Source: an uncultured Anaerotruncus sp. (lineage in GTDB: Bacteria; Bacillota; Clostridia; Oscillospirales; Ruminococcaceae). From it: a DNA stretch of 64,000 nt. Below, piece after piece: positions 39,036-47,729 of this stretch (position 1 is its first letter; each line of letters begins with the position of its first letter). The position numbers were made by a program, and so were the translations under genes. The stretch lies in the NCBI GenBank assembly GCA_944385965.1, contig CALWZG010000045.1:1-64000 (forward strand). The letters are read 5' to 3'. The notes under the pieces are model-generated. The model was not told where the DNA came from. It did no database searches and saw only the letters and a list, made by a program, of their open reading frames with translations.

Positions 39036-40325
39036 ATGAAAATCGCTTTTTTTACCCTTGGCTGCAAAGTCAACCAATATGAGGCACAGATTCTCAGCCA
39101 GCAGTTCGCGGCTCATGGATATGAGGTGGTCCCTCATGACCAGCAGGCGGATGTATATGTCATCAACTCCTGCACCGTAACCGCTACCGGAGACAAAAAG
39201 ACCCGGCAGATGCTCCGGCATTTCAAGGCCCAGAACCCCCAGGCCAAGCTGGTTTTGACCGGATGCTTCCCTCAAGCCTTTCCCGATGCCGCCCAGCGTC
39301 TTCCTGAGGCGGACGTGATTACCGGTGCCAGAGGCCGGGCGGAGCTGACCCAGATGGTGGAGGAGGCTTTCCGCACCGGGGAACGTCAAATCTCCATCCT
39401 GGCCCACGAGCGGGGGGAGCCTTTTGAGCCTATGCAGGCGGATGGGTTCTCCCAACGGACCCGAGCCTTTGTAAAAATCGAGGATGGCTGCGAGCGTTAC
39501 TGCTCCTACTGCATCATTCCCACCGCCCGAGGTCCTGTCCGCTCCAAGCCTTTGGAGGATTTAAAGGGAGAGTTAACCGCCCTGTCCCAAGCTGGATACC
39601 AAGAAGTGGTTTTGGTGGGCATCAACCTCCCCAGCTACGGCAAAGAGCTGGGACTGCGGCTGATTGATGCGGTTGAGGCCGCCGCCCAGGTGCCTGGGAT
39701 TCAGCGGATTCGCCTGGGGTCTCTGGAACCGGAGCTGCTGACCGGGGAGGACATCGCCCGGATGGCGGCCCTGCCCCAGATGTGTCCCCAGTTCCATCTT
39801 TCCCTCCAAAGCGGCTGTGACGCCACCCTGAAACGGATGAACCGCCACTATGACACCGCTGAGTACGCCCGAATTGTGGCGGACCTACGGGCCCATTTCC
39901 CCAACTGCGCCATCACCACCGACCTGATGGTGGGCTTCCCAGGGGAAACGGAGGAGGAGTTCCAAGCCTCTTTGGCCTTTGCCCAGCAGATTTCCTTCGC
40001 TAAAACCCATGTGTTCGCCTATTCCCAGAGACCAGGCACCAGAGCCGCTTCCATGCCTGGACAGGTCTCCCGAAAGGAAAAGGAGACCCGCTCCGCCGCT
40101 ATGATTTCCCTCACTGACGCCACACGAAAGGAATTTTTGGAGCAGCAGGTGGGGCGCACCCTGATGGTGTTGTTTGAAAGCCCCGTCCGGGATGGCCTGT
40201 ATGAGGGCTACTCGGAAAACTATACCCCTGTCCGTGTCTCCTGCCAGAAAGACCCCAGAGGCTCTATCCTTCCGGTCTTTATCACCCAGGCCAGCGACAC
40301 CTTCTGTGTGGGAGAGCTGGCTTGA
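39036..40325 (+). CDS. mtaB: tRNA t6A37 methylthiotransferase
   Basis: 429-residue radical-SAM enzyme that adds a methylthio group to t6A37, giving ms2t6A in tRNA-Lys. Order: MTTase N-terminal domain with the cluster cysteines (FFTLGCKVNQYE, NSCTVT, TGCFPQ), the radical-SAM C-x3-C-x2-C in ERYCSYCIIPTARG near residue 150, and a C-terminal TRAM-like domain. The FTLGCKVN start is the MtaB rather than MiaB type. It acts downstream of the Sua5 product (16.8 kb). Followed at 19 bases by the TVP38 gene. Confidence 0.93.
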   Translation: MKIAFFTLGCKVNQYEAQILSQQFAAHGYEVVPHDQQADVYVINSCTVTATGDKKTRQMLRHFKAQNPQAKLVLTGCFPQAFPDAAQRLPEADVITGARGRAELTQMVEEAFRTGERQISILAHERGEPFEPMQADGFSQRTRAFVKIEDGCERYCSYCIIPTARGPVRSKPLEDLKGELTALSQAGYQEVVLVGINLPSYGKELGLRLIDAVEAAAQVPGIQRIRLGSLEPELLTGEDIARMAALPQMCPQFHLSLQSGCDATLKRMNRHYDTAEYARIVADLRAHFPNCAITTDLMVGFPGETEEEFQASLAFAQQISFAKTHVFAYSQRPGTRAASMPGQVSRKEKETRSAAMISLTDATRKEFLEQQVGRTLMVLFESPVRDGLYEGYSENYTPVRVSCQKDPRGSILPVFITQASDTFCVGELA

Positions 40326-40344
40326 TGTCATGGGAGGCGTTCCT

Positions 40345-41028
40345 ATGAAGGTTCCGAAAAAATGGCTGATTCTGGGGGCTGGTTTGCTCTGCTGCTGCGC
40401 CCTAGCTCTTTGGCGGCTGTGGCCCTGGCTCAGTGCCCTCACCCGCCCGGAAACCGCCGAAACCCTTCGGGGATTTTTAGATGGGCTGGGGGTTTGGGGC
40501 GCTTTCGGCCTGCTCATCCTGCAAGCCTTGCAGGTCCTCTCCGCCCTGATTCCCGCTTTGCCTATCCAGCTGGCTGCCGGGGCAGCCTATGGGCCGGTGG
40601 GCGGTTTGGCCATTTGCTTGGGCGGGGTGGCTCTGGGCAGTTCCTTGGTATTTGGAGGGGTTAAAAAATGGGGAAAACCTTTGGTTGACCGGGTATTTCC
40701 CTTGGAGAAGCAGCAGCGGATTTCCTTTCTGTCAAACGCCCGCCAGCTGAATTTTCTCACCTTTCTCCTATATCTGCTGCCTGCCCTCCCCAAAGATGTG
40801 TTTAACTATCTGGCCGCCCTCACCCCGCTGACCTTGAGGCGGTTTTTATCCATTTTGATTGTGGCCCGCACCCCCACCATTTTAGGGAACACCTTTGCCA
40901 GCAGCGCCCTTTTGGCTGGGGATACCACCGCCTCCATTCTGGTATTCTGCTTTACGGGAGGGCTGGGCCTCCTATGTATGATTTTCTGCAAGCCCATCCT
41001 CAGCTGGATGGAACGGCACAGTCATTGA
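40345..41028 (+). CDS. TVP38/TMEM64 family membrane protein
   Basis: 227 residues with five to six helices of the DedA-like VTT fold; the conserved stretch reads PIQLAAGAAYGPVGGLAICLGGVALGSSL. The start is fixed by GGGAGG seven bases upstream; a longer frame running back into mtaB is not real. Cotranscribed with mtaB. Family members are thought to move lipids or small solutes across the membrane; the specific role here is unknown. Confidence 0.85.
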   Translation: MKVPKKWLILGAGLLCCCALALWRLWPWLSALTRPETAETLRGFLDGLGVWGAFGLLILQALQVLSALIPALPIQLAAGAAYGPVGGLAICLGGVALGSSLVFGGVKKWGKPLVDRVFPLEKQQRISFLSNARQLNFLTFLLYLLPALPKDVFNYLAALTPLTLRRFLSILIVARTPTILGNTFASSALLAGDTTASILVFCFTGGLGLLCMIFCKPILSWMERHSH

Positions 41029-41044
41029 ATATTAAAAATCGTAA

Positions 41045-41087
41045 CAGGGCGGCTGTGGAATAGCTCCACAGCCGCCCTGCCCTTTTG
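41045..41087 (+). terminator. terminator after the TVP38 gene
   Basis: Perfect 15-bp stem CAGGGCGGCTGTGGA / TCCACAGCCGCCCTG with a 5-base loop; the T tract (CCCTTTT) is modest. Confidence 0.65.
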
Positions 41088-41100
41088 GAAAGCTTATAAT

Positions 41101-42141
41101 TTATTTGTCCTGAGCGTCCTCATCTGTGGTGCCCAGCTTCTGGTTCTCCTGAGTGGGAAGCCCTTTTTTCTGTTTTAAGGATTTTTGCCGTTTTTTGCTC
41201 ACCAGCACCACCACCAATATAATCACGCCCACACAAACCAGCCAGAAAATCAGGATGGGGCCAGCCTCCGCCAAGAAGAGCAGTGTACCTTGCAGGAAAT
41301 TGGCCAGATGTTCCTCTCCCCGATTGAAAGAGGCAGCCAGCTTCTCTCCGAAGCTCTTGGGGGCGGTTTCCATCTGCTGATACTTGCTGACCTCCCGCAG
41401 GTCAATATTCAGGTAGGAGTAGGTCACCTGGGAATCCATCCGGCGCAGGGAGGCGGTAATGGACTCAATCTGATACCGCACATCTGATAAGGCTGTTTCC
41501 AGCTGAATCACATCCTCCAATTTTTCCGCTTTGGACAGGATGTCCAGCAGGCGCTCCTCCTGCAAGGTTAGGGAATCCAGCCGGGCTTGGGCGTCATAGT
41601 AAGTATCGGTAATATCCTCCATATTTTCGCTCATGGAGGTCATGTTGCAGATGCCCTGCAAATCCGAGGTGGCCTGGTCCAGCTTTTCCGATGGAATCCT
41701 GGCGTTGATGCTGGCGCTGCGCTCATAGTATTTGCCACCATTATAATAGGATTGGCCTCCATCCATACTCTGGGATTCAATATACCCTCCCAAACTGGAG
41801 ATGGTTTGCTTAATCTGTTCCACCGCCTGGTCAAACTCCATGGTTTCCAGGGAGATATAACTGTGCCGGATAATCTTGCGTTCATCCAGGACAGGAGCCA
41901 TACTCACATCTGCGGTAGGGGCTTCCTCTGTCACTTGGGCCATTTCGGTCACCCTGTCGCTTTCCACCATGCCCATATCATTGGCCGCCATTTCATAACT
42001 GGCTGTGGAGCTTGTGACAGCGGCAGCCGCAGTATCAGCACCTTTCCCACTGCCGCCGCAGGCGGCAAACAGTACCGCGCAAGCTGCCATCAAGGCACAA
42101 AGCATCAAAATATTTTTCTTGGCTTGGTAAAACCGTTTCAT
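41101..42141 (-). CDS. DUF4349 lipoprotein
   Basis: 346 residues. Signal peptide ending in the lipobox LFAACGGSG, then a DUF4349 domain (about 80-290) with the typical IRHSYISLETMEFDQAVEQI opening and a long helical coiled coil, and a C-terminal membrane helix (about 293-320) with a basic tail. So the protein is tied to the membrane at both ends. The start follows AAGGAGGTTTGTTT. The function of the family is unknown; the coiled coil suggests a structural or sensing role. Confidence 0.83.
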   Translation of the reverse strand: MKRFYQAKKNILMLCALMAACAVLFAACGGSGKGADTAAAAVTSSTASYEMAANDMGMVESDRVTEMAQVTEEAPTADVSMAPVLDERKIIRHSYISLETMEFDQAVEQIKQTISSLGGYIESQSMDGGQSYYNGGKYYERSASINARIPSEKLDQATSDLQGICNMTSMSENMEDITDTYYDAQARLDSLTLQEERLLDILSKAEKLEDVIQLETALSDVRYQIESITASLRRMDSQVTYSYLNIDLREVSKYQQMETAPKSFGEKLAASFNRGEEHLANFLQGTLLFLAEAGPILIFWLVCVGVIILVVVLVSKKRQKSLKQKKGLPTQENQKLGTTDEDAQDK

Positions 42142-42256
42142 AAACAAACCTCCTTTGGTCTGGTTTCTTTTCTCTTTCATCTAATGAGTGCGGTTTTTCA
42201 TTGAATTCCCTGCAAATGTCTTTTCTTTTTCGGGACTTTTCCCTTATAAAATCGGC

Positions 42257-42287
42257 AACGGCCCGGAAGCGCCGCTTCCGAGCCGTT
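42257..42287 (-). terminator. hairpin after the carboxypeptidase-like gene
   Basis: AACGGC-CCGGAAGC / GCTTCCG-AGCCGTT, a long GC-rich stem between the carboxypeptidase-like and DUF4349 genes. On the minus strand it is followed by GCCGATTTTA, so termination efficiency is uncertain. Confidence 0.5.
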
Positions 42288-42317
42288 TTGTGTGAATTCT
42301 GTTTACCTATCCGCCTA

Positions 42318-43946
42318 TCACTGTCTGGGACGTCTGCGTCTCTGCTGCGAGGAAGGAGAGGGCTGTCTGCGTTTTGGGGCAGGTGTGGGAGCGGAAGGAT
42401 TGATTCTCTGCTGAGAAGGCCGCTTCCGGGGCCGCTGATATTTATACCTGCGGCGATTATGGTTGCGCAGAATCATCAGACCAATATAGGCTAAAATAAT
42501 CACAATCAGGAAGGTAATTAAAAACTTAAAGATGAACTGATTGCAGAACTGCTTCACCTGGTCCAGATAATATAAGGTAGCGCTGCGGTCCACATTGGAT
42601 TCCGCTACCAGGTCCACCCGGCCAACCTCTACCCCGCTGACCATCAGCTTTACTGACCCTACCTTGTCCCCTTTTTTCACAGGTGCTTCCAGATATTCTG
42701 GAATATCCATCACCGGCTCCAGGCTTTCCTCGGTGGTCTCTTTAGGCACCAGGGAGGCGAACTTATTGGCCGCCAGCAAAAACACTTTGTCCTGTTCCCA
42801 GTTGTATTTTACCGGGATTTCCCCAAAGCGCTCCCCGATTTCCACCAGGGTTTTTACCTCAAAGCTGCTGAAAGCCCAATTATACAGCTTGGCGCTGTCC
42901 AGCCAGGCCAGATTGTACATATACCGTTCCCCGCTCTCTGGGGCAGTCATGGGCGCTCCCATGCAGATTAACAGGTAGGTATAGCCATCCCTTGTGGCGA
43001 TGGAGGCGGCGTTCCGAGTTTGGGTGGTGGTCAGGGAGCCGGACATAACCCCTTTGACACCCTCAATATAGTAGTCAGTATCGGAAGGGTTCTGCATGGA
43101 GTTGTTGCTCACCCAGGTAATTCCATTTGGGTGCATCTCGGTGGGCTGGGAGGTATAGGTCCTGGTAGTAACAATCTCCATGAACTCCTCATTCTGCACC
43201 GCGTATTCCACAATCTTCGCCATATCGTAAGCGGTGGTATAGCTAGCCTCATTATATAAGCCGGTAGCGTTGGCGAAATTGGTGTTCATGGCCCCCACCT
43301 CTTTGGCCTTGTTGTTCATCAGCTCAAAGAAATACTCAGGGGCTCCGTCACTGATATAATCCGCTACCATCATAGCAGCCGAATCTCCCGATTGGAGCAT
43401 CATGGCGTAAAGCAGGTCCCGGATGGTCAGGTTTTCCCCCCGCACAATACCATCCGCCTGGCCCCCTCCGATGTTATACAATTCATTCTGGATGTAGGTT
43501 TTCAGCTCGGTCTTTTCTGCGTCCAGATTGATGTCGCTCTCCAGGGCAATGATACAGGTCATAATCTTGGTCAGCGCGGCAGGCTGCATCTTGACTTGGG
43601 AGTTGCGCTCCTGAAGCACTTCCCCCGAATCCAGGTTCATCAGATAGATGGCCTGGGACTGGATTTGCATATCTACTGGAAGGGAGTATTTGTTGGAGTC
43701 GGAGGAATCCCCTGGCAATGAGGTTCCTTGTTCCTCCTGGTTCTCCCCTTCTGAGGACGGGGAAGCCTCATCATCTGACGCACTTTCAGAGGATGCTTCC
43801 TCAGATGAGGTTTCACTGGAGGAGGCTTCACTGGACCCTTGGGAGGCGCTTGAGGAGGGGTCCTCCGCCATCAAGGGAAGGCTCAATGCGGAACACAGCA
43901 TCAACAGCGACAGAAAAACCACTAATTTTCTCATCTTTAAATTCAT
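42318..43946 (-). CDS. D,D-carboxypeptidase (PBP5-type) homologue with altered active site
   Basis: 542 residues: signal peptide, a Ser/Glu linker (about 28-80), a peptidase S11 domain (about 88-360), the PBP5 C-terminal beta domain (to about 455), one membrane helix (about 470-495) and an Arg/Pro-rich cytoplasmic tail. The fold is clear (QAIYLMNLDSGEVL, LLYAMMLQSGD), but S-x-x-K is A124-L-T-K127, S-x-N is S186-G-D188 and K-T-G is K298-G-V300. The catalytic serine codon is GCG at 43575-43577. It should not form an acyl enzyme, so it may be a structural or peptidoglycan-sensing pseudoenzyme. I leave it without a gene symbol. Confidence 0.9.
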   Translation of the reverse strand: MNLKMRKLVVFLSLLMLCSALSLPLMAEDPSSSASQGSSEASSSETSSEEASSESASDDEASPSSEGENQEEQGTSLPGDSSDSNKYSLPVDMQIQSQAIYLMNLDSGEVLQERNSQVKMQPAALTKIMTCIIALESDINLDAEKTELKTYIQNELYNIGGGQADGIVRGENLTIRDLLYAMMLQSGDSAAMMVADYISDGAPEYFFELMNNKAKEVGAMNTNFANATGLYNEASYTTAYDMAKIVEYAVQNEEFMEIVTTRTYTSQPTEMHPNGITWVSNNSMQNPSDTDYYIEGVKGVMSGSLTTTQTRNAASIATRDGYTYLLICMGAPMTAPESGERYMYNLAWLDSAKLYNWAFSSFEVKTLVEIGERFGEIPVKYNWEQDKVFLLAANKFASLVPKETTEESLEPVMDIPEYLEAPVKKGDKVGSVKLMVSGVEVGRVDLVAESNVDRSATLYYLDQVKQFCNQFIFKFLITFLIVIILAYIGLMILRNHNRRRYKYQRPRKRPSQQRINPSAPTPAPKRRQPSPSSQQRRRRPRQ

Positions 43947-44018
43947 TCCATTCCCCGCCGCCGAGCGGAAAAAAACGGCTGTCTTACGGCGAAATTTAAG
44001 TCAGCCCTTAGAAATTAT

Positions 44019-44126
44019 GGTCATTTTGAAACCACTTCTTACCAGGCTGATGCGCTAAACCGGGAATTCCAATTGCACAAACCGTGGTTGTGTGGTAAAA
44101 TAAAAAACTGTAAAATTAAAATGACC
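44019..44126 (+). promoter_or_regulatory. possible structured element upstream of metY
   Basis: GGTCATTTT (44019-44027) is perfectly complementary to AAAATGACC (44118-44126); inside are TTACCA / TGGTAA and GCACAA / TTGTGT pairings, giving a nested three-stem layout of about 108 bases, 150 bases before metY. The conserved cores of the S-box, SAM-II, SAM-III and SAH riboswitches are not present. It may equally be a chance fold. Confidence 0.3.
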
Positions 44127-44276
44127 CTTTCAGATTCTATTGGAGAAGGTGCCAGGACAAAACCTGCCCATTAGACAACTTCCGGATTTGTCTATACAGC
44201 TTATAGTATATCAAATCCCTCCATAAAAGAAAAGGGCTAAATCTGTGAATTTTATCTCTGTAAGGAGGAGTTTGCC

Positions 44277-45575
44277 ATGTTGGATTTTGAAAATCAGGGG
44301 TTTGGGTTTGATACATTGATGGTACACGCCGGCACCCAACCGGACCCTGTCACCCATTCGGTAACCCTGCCCATCTATCAGACCACCGCCTATACCTTCG
44401 ACAGTGTGGACCACGCCAAACGTCTGTTTGAGCTGAAAGAGCCAGGCAACATCTATACTCGTTTGAGCAACCCTACCGTGGACGCTTTGGAGCGCCGGGT
44501 AGCCGCCTTGGATGGCGGTGTGGGGGCTCTGGCCATGTCTTCCGGCCATGCGGTCATCTACAACGCCCTGCTAAACCTGGCCAACGAGGGGGATGAAATT
44601 GTTTCCTCCATCTGCATCTACGGCGGCGCCATCAATATGATGGGTGTCACTCTGAAACGGGTTGGAATTAATGTGAAATTCGTGGACCCGGATGATATGG
44701 ACGCTTGGGAAGCGGCTGTAACTCCCAAAACCCGAGCCTTCTTTGTGGAGGCCATCGGCAACCCCAACGCCAATGTGGCGGACATTGAGGCCATCGCTGA
44801 GATTGCTCATCGTCATGGAATCCCCTTGATTGTGGACTCCACCTTCACCACACCCTACCTGATTAAGCCTATCCAATATGGAGCGGATTTTGTGGTTCAT
44901 TCCGCCACAAAATTCCTTGGAGGACATGGAACGGCCATGTGCGGCCTCATCACCGATGCGGGCACCTTCCAGTTCAAGGACAACCCCCGGTTCCCCTTAT
45001 ATAACCAGCCGGATGTAAGCTATCACGGAATCGTGTTCGCTGACTGCGGACCTGGGGCCTTTATCCTGCGGATACGGGCTATGATGATTCGGGACCTGGG
45101 GGCTTGTGTGGCTCCCATGAACGCCTTTCTTATCATGCAGGGAATCGAAACCCTTTCCCTGCGGATGCGCAAACACTCAGACAACGCTTTGGAAATCGCC
45201 CGTTATCTGGAGAAACATCCTAAGGTTTCCTTTGTGCATTATCCGGGCCTGGAATCCAGCCCCTACTATGAGCGGGCACAAAAATATCTGCCTTTGGGCT
45301 GCGGCAGCGTGTTCACCTTCGGACTGAAGGGCGGCCGGGAGAACGGAGCTGTCTTTATCAACTCCTTAAAGCTGTTCACCCATGTGGCCAACGTGGGGGA
45401 TGTGCGGTCTTTGGTGATTCACCCCGCCACCACCACCCACAGCCAGCTTTCGGATGAGCAGCTGGTGGAAAGCGGCATCACCCCTCAGACCATCCGCCTT
45501 TCCATCGGCATTGAGGACGCTAAGGATTTAATCGCGGATTTGGAGCAGGCTATCAACGCCGCTATCCCGGATTAA
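44277..45575 (+). CDS. metY: O-acetylhomoserine sulfhydrylase
   Basis: 432-residue PLP enzyme of the Cys/Met metabolism family; makes homocysteine from O-acetylhomoserine and sulfide (or methionine from methanethiol). The PLP lysine is in HSATKFLGGHGTAMCG near residue 211. The beginning GFDTLMVHAGTQPDPVTHSVTLPIYQT and the length are those of MetY rather than of the shorter MetB/MetC. GTAAGGAGGAGTTTGCC precedes the ATG. Followed at about 30 bases by a phosphoesterase gene. Confidence 0.93.
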   Translation: MLDFENQGFGFDTLMVHAGTQPDPVTHSVTLPIYQTTAYTFDSVDHAKRLFELKEPGNIYTRLSNPTVDALERRVAALDGGVGALAMSSGHAVIYNALLNLANEGDEIVSSICIYGGAINMMGVTLKRVGINVKFVDPDDMDAWEAAVTPKTRAFFVEAIGNPNANVADIEAIAEIAHRHGIPLIVDSTFTTPYLIKPIQYGADFVVHSATKFLGGHGTAMCGLITDAGTFQFKDNPRFPLYNQPDVSYHGIVFADCGPGAFILRIRAMMIRDLGACVAPMNAFLIMQGIETLSLRMRKHSDNALEIARYLEKHPKVSFVHYPGLESSPYYERAQKYLPLGCGSVFTFGLKGGRENGAVFINSLKLFTHVANVGDVRSLVIHPATTTHSQLSDEQLVESGITPQTIRLSIGIEDAKDLIADLEQAINAAIPD

Positions 45576-45608
45576 GTCCACACCGCTGTTGTTTGGGAGG
45601 TGCTGTTG

Positions 45609-46283
45609 TTGATTTATGTGACTGGAGATGTGCATGGGGATTTGAGCCGCTTCAAAGGCCGGTCCGCCAAGAAGCTGAAGAAAAACGATGTGCTTATCGT
45701 TTGTGGGGACTTTGGCTTTGTGTGGGATGGCTCCAAAAAGGAAGCCGCCACCCTGAAATGGCTGGGCAAGCGTGGGTATGAAATTCTGTTTGTGGAAGGC
45801 ACCCACGATAATCTGGATTTGCTGGCCCAATATCCTCTGGTGGAATATCGGGGCGGCAGTGCCCGCCAAATCAGCGGCCGCTGCTATCAGCTCCTGCGGG
45901 GAGAAATCTACACCATCGAGGAGCGGTCTTTTTTCACCTTTGGCGGGGGAGAAAGTCCGGATATGGATACCCGGGTGCCAGGTGAAACCTGGTGGGAAAA
46001 TGAGCTTCCCTCTCAGCAGGAATTGTCCCATGGACGGGAAAACCTGGCCGCTCATAACAACCAGGTGGATTTTGTGGTCACCCACCAGCCTTCCTATACG
46101 GTGAACAACTTTCTGGAGCTGGACAGCGACCTGCACCACACCAATCAACTGGCAGCCTTCTTTGACGAAATCTCCCAAACTGTGGAATTTCAGCGGTGGT
46201 TTTTCGGTTGCTGCCATGTGGATAAATGGATTCCCCCCAGGTACAGAGCCTTATATCAGGAAATTTTACCCATCGACCTATAA
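45609..46283 (+). CDS. metallophosphoesterase, calcineurin type
   Basis: 224 residues with the two-metal signature motifs in order: GDVHGD near residue 5, GDFG near 32, GTHDN (for the usual GNHD) near 62, then THQP and a late GCCH. The start is a TTG (TTGATTTATGTGACTGG) eight bases after GGGAGG; a GTG three codons earlier would overlap the site. The substrate is unknown. It ends at a strong terminator and may be cotranscribed with metY. Confidence 0.83.
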   Translation: MIYVTGDVHGDLSRFKGRSAKKLKKNDVLIVCGDFGFVWDGSKKEAATLKWLGKRGYEILFVEGTHDNLDLLAQYPLVEYRGGSARQISGRCYQLLRGEIYTIEERSFFTFGGGESPDMDTRVPGETWWENELPSQQELSHGRENLAAHNNQVDFVVTHQPSYTVNNFLELDSDLHHTNQLAAFFDEISQTVEFQRWFFGCCHVDKWIPPRYRALYQEILPIDL

Positions 46284-46323
46284 AAATAATCCGCGGCCAT
46301 TGACAGCACCTCCGCCGCGGAGC

Positions 46324-46353
46324 AAAAAAGGGACCTTCACGGTCCCTTTTTTC
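46324..46353. terminator. bidirectional terminator
   Basis: Perfect 12-bp stem AAAAAAGGGACC / GGTCCCTTTTTT with a 5-base loop, between the phosphoesterase gene and a convergent minus-strand gene. Confidence 0.88.
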
Positions 46354-46400
46354 TTATCCTTTTTGAAGGGGAACGGATGCCTCATTTTAAAACCCAAACC

Positions 46401-46724
46401 TCACTCCAAATCCTGGGCCCGCATCTTTTCCAGCTGATTCTTTTTCCAATACTTCCGGCGGGCCAGATAATAGATAGCCAGCAGCAGCACGGTAGGGATA
46501 TTCCCCAACAGAAGCACTGTAAAAATTGCCAGCAGGTTTTGGAGCAGGTCTCCTACATCGGTCAGATTTACACAGAGCATCAAGCTATAAAGAGCTGTGA
46601 GAAGGGGCAAAATCAAACCCGGCCAAAATGGGCGGGTTCTGGACAACAAAAATTGCAGCCCTAAAAATAAGATGAAAATAGGTCCAATAAAAAGCAGACC
46701 CAGCATACCAGTGGCTACTGCCAT
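46401..46724 (-). CDS. small membrane protein next to a DUF2089 regulator
   Basis: 107 residues with about three helices, ending in a basic tail (YLARRKYWKKNQLEK). AAAGGGGGAACTGAT precedes the ATG, one base after the DUF2089 stop. Such membrane protein plus DUF2089 pairs are common in Clostridia; I know no function. Confidence 0.65.
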   Translation of the reverse strand: MAVATGMLGLLFIGPIFILFLGLQFLLSRTRPFWPGLILPLLTALYSLMLCVNLTDVGDLLQNLLAIFTVLLLGNIPTVLLLAIYYLARRKYWKKNQLEKMRAQDLE

Positions 46725-46725
46725 A

Positions 46726-47025
46726 TCAGTTCCCCCTTTTGATTTTTTTATATTCCTGAATCAGCAGTTTTGCTGTGTCCAGTTCCAGCTTTCCGTCCAC
46801 CGCCAGCCTGCGAATCAGCCCCACATAAGGCTCAGATTCCTTTTGGTCGCTGATTTGTATTTTTTGAATCAGACGGTCCAGCCGCAGCCGTACTGTGGGA
46901 TAGGTGACCCCATAGATGCCCGCCACCTCTTTCAGAGAACCAGAAGCCAGAAGAAATTTCTTGATAAAGGCCATATCTTCCTCTTCCAAATCTGACATCC
47001 ATTCTGGAAGCTGACGAGACTCCAT
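46726..47025 (-). CDS. DUF2089 family DNA-binding regulator
   Basis: 99 residues. The core EEDMAFIKKFLLASGSLKEVAGIYGVTYPTVRLRLDRLI is the DUF2089 helix-turn-helix; the zinc-ribbon half found in longer members is absent. Start at MESRQLPEW after GGGGGATGGTAACC. The promoter just upstream is bracketed by two copies of a 13-base repeat, so it may control itself. It forms an operon with the membrane protein at 46401. Confidence 0.85.
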   Translation of the reverse strand: MESRQLPEWMSDLEEEDMAFIKKFLLASGSLKEVAGIYGVTYPTVRLRLDRLIQKIQISDQKESEPYVGLIRRLAVDGKLELDTAKLLIQEYKKIKRGN

Positions 47026-47048
47026 GGTTACCATCCCCCTTTGCCATT

Positions 47049-47077
47049 AGTATACTCTTTAATTTTATGAAAGTCAA
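47049..47077 (-). promoter_or_regulatory. DUF2089 gene promoter inside a direct repeat
   Basis: Minus strand TTGACT, 17-base spacer, TATACT. Copies of ATAAAATTAAAGA (minus strand) occupy 47056-47068 and 47078-47090, 22 bases apart, one in the spacer and one just upstream of the -35. Confidence 0.7.
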
Positions 47078-47090
47078 TCTTTAATTTTAT

Positions 47091-47263
47091 TTATATTTTA
47101 ATTTTTATTTTCTTTCATTTTATAAATTCAAAGGATTTTTAGCCCAGAAACCCTCTATTACCCCCCTATTAAACTCCAGACTGAGCAGCCCACAACTAAT
47201 GTGAAACCGCTCCTCCACATAGCCGGGAGGTTCTATTCTGGTCCATCTTCCTCCTGCAATGAC
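47091..47263. other. intergenic stretch between the DUF2089 promoter and the rplL terminator
   Basis: About 170 bases, AT-rich on the DUF2089 side. I see no gene or RNA in it. Confidence 0.5.
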
Positions 47264-47296
47264 AAAGGGCCGCACCCGATTGGGTGCGGCCCTTAA
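47264..47296 (-). terminator. rplL terminator
   Basis: Perfect 13-bp stem AAGGGCCGCACCC / GGGTGCGGCCCTT, ends the ribosomal protein operon. Confidence 0.75.
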
Positions 47297-47307
47297 AATC
47301 CAGAAAC

Positions 47308-47685
47308 TTATTTCAGCTCGACAGAAGCGCCGGCATCTTCCAGTTTCTTCTTGATGTCCTCAGCGTCAGCCTTGGAAGCGCCCTCTTTGATGGGCTTGGG
47401 AGCGTTGTCAACCAGGTCTTTCGCCTCTTTCAGGCCCAGACCGGTGATTTCTTTCACCAGCTTGATAACGCCCATCTTGGAGCCGCCAGCAGAGGTCAGG
47501 ATAACATCGAAGGAATCCTTCTCAGCCTCAGCAGGAGCAGCGCCGCCCACAGGGCCAGCCATCATAACAGGAGCAGCAGCGGAAACGCCGAACTCCTCCT
47601 CAATGGTTTTTACCAGCTCGTTCAGCTCCAGAACGGTCAGAGTCTTCACATCTTCAACAATCTTGAGAATTTTCTCAGAAGCCAT
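47308..47685 (-). CDS. rplL: 50S ribosomal protein L7/L12
   Basis: 125 residues: N-terminal dimerisation helices, an Ala/Gly-rich hinge (about 36-55), and the C-terminal factor-binding domain with [18 protein letters not shown]. Start after AGGAGGTAACTACC. Last gene of the operon; binds L10 on the ribosome stalk. Confidence 0.98.
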   Translation of the reverse strand: MASEKILKIVEDVKTLTVLELNELVKTIEEEFGVSAAAPVMMAGPVGGAAPAEAEKDSFDVILTSAGGSKMGVIKLVKEITGLGLKEAKDLVDNAPKPIKEGASKADAEDIKKKLEDAGASVELK

Positions 47686-47729
47686 GGTAGTTACCTCCTA
47701 AATTTCAAATTTAAATCAATTGGGTGTCT

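Noticed and set aside
40174-40344. Long N-terminal extension of the TVP38 protein
   Set aside because: It overlaps mtaB and lacks a binding site; the ATG at 40345 has a proper GGGAGG.
44127-44276. S-box or other SAM riboswitch upstream of metY
   Set aside because: The conserved cores of the SAM-I, SAM-II, SAM-III and SAH classes are absent; only generic stems remain.
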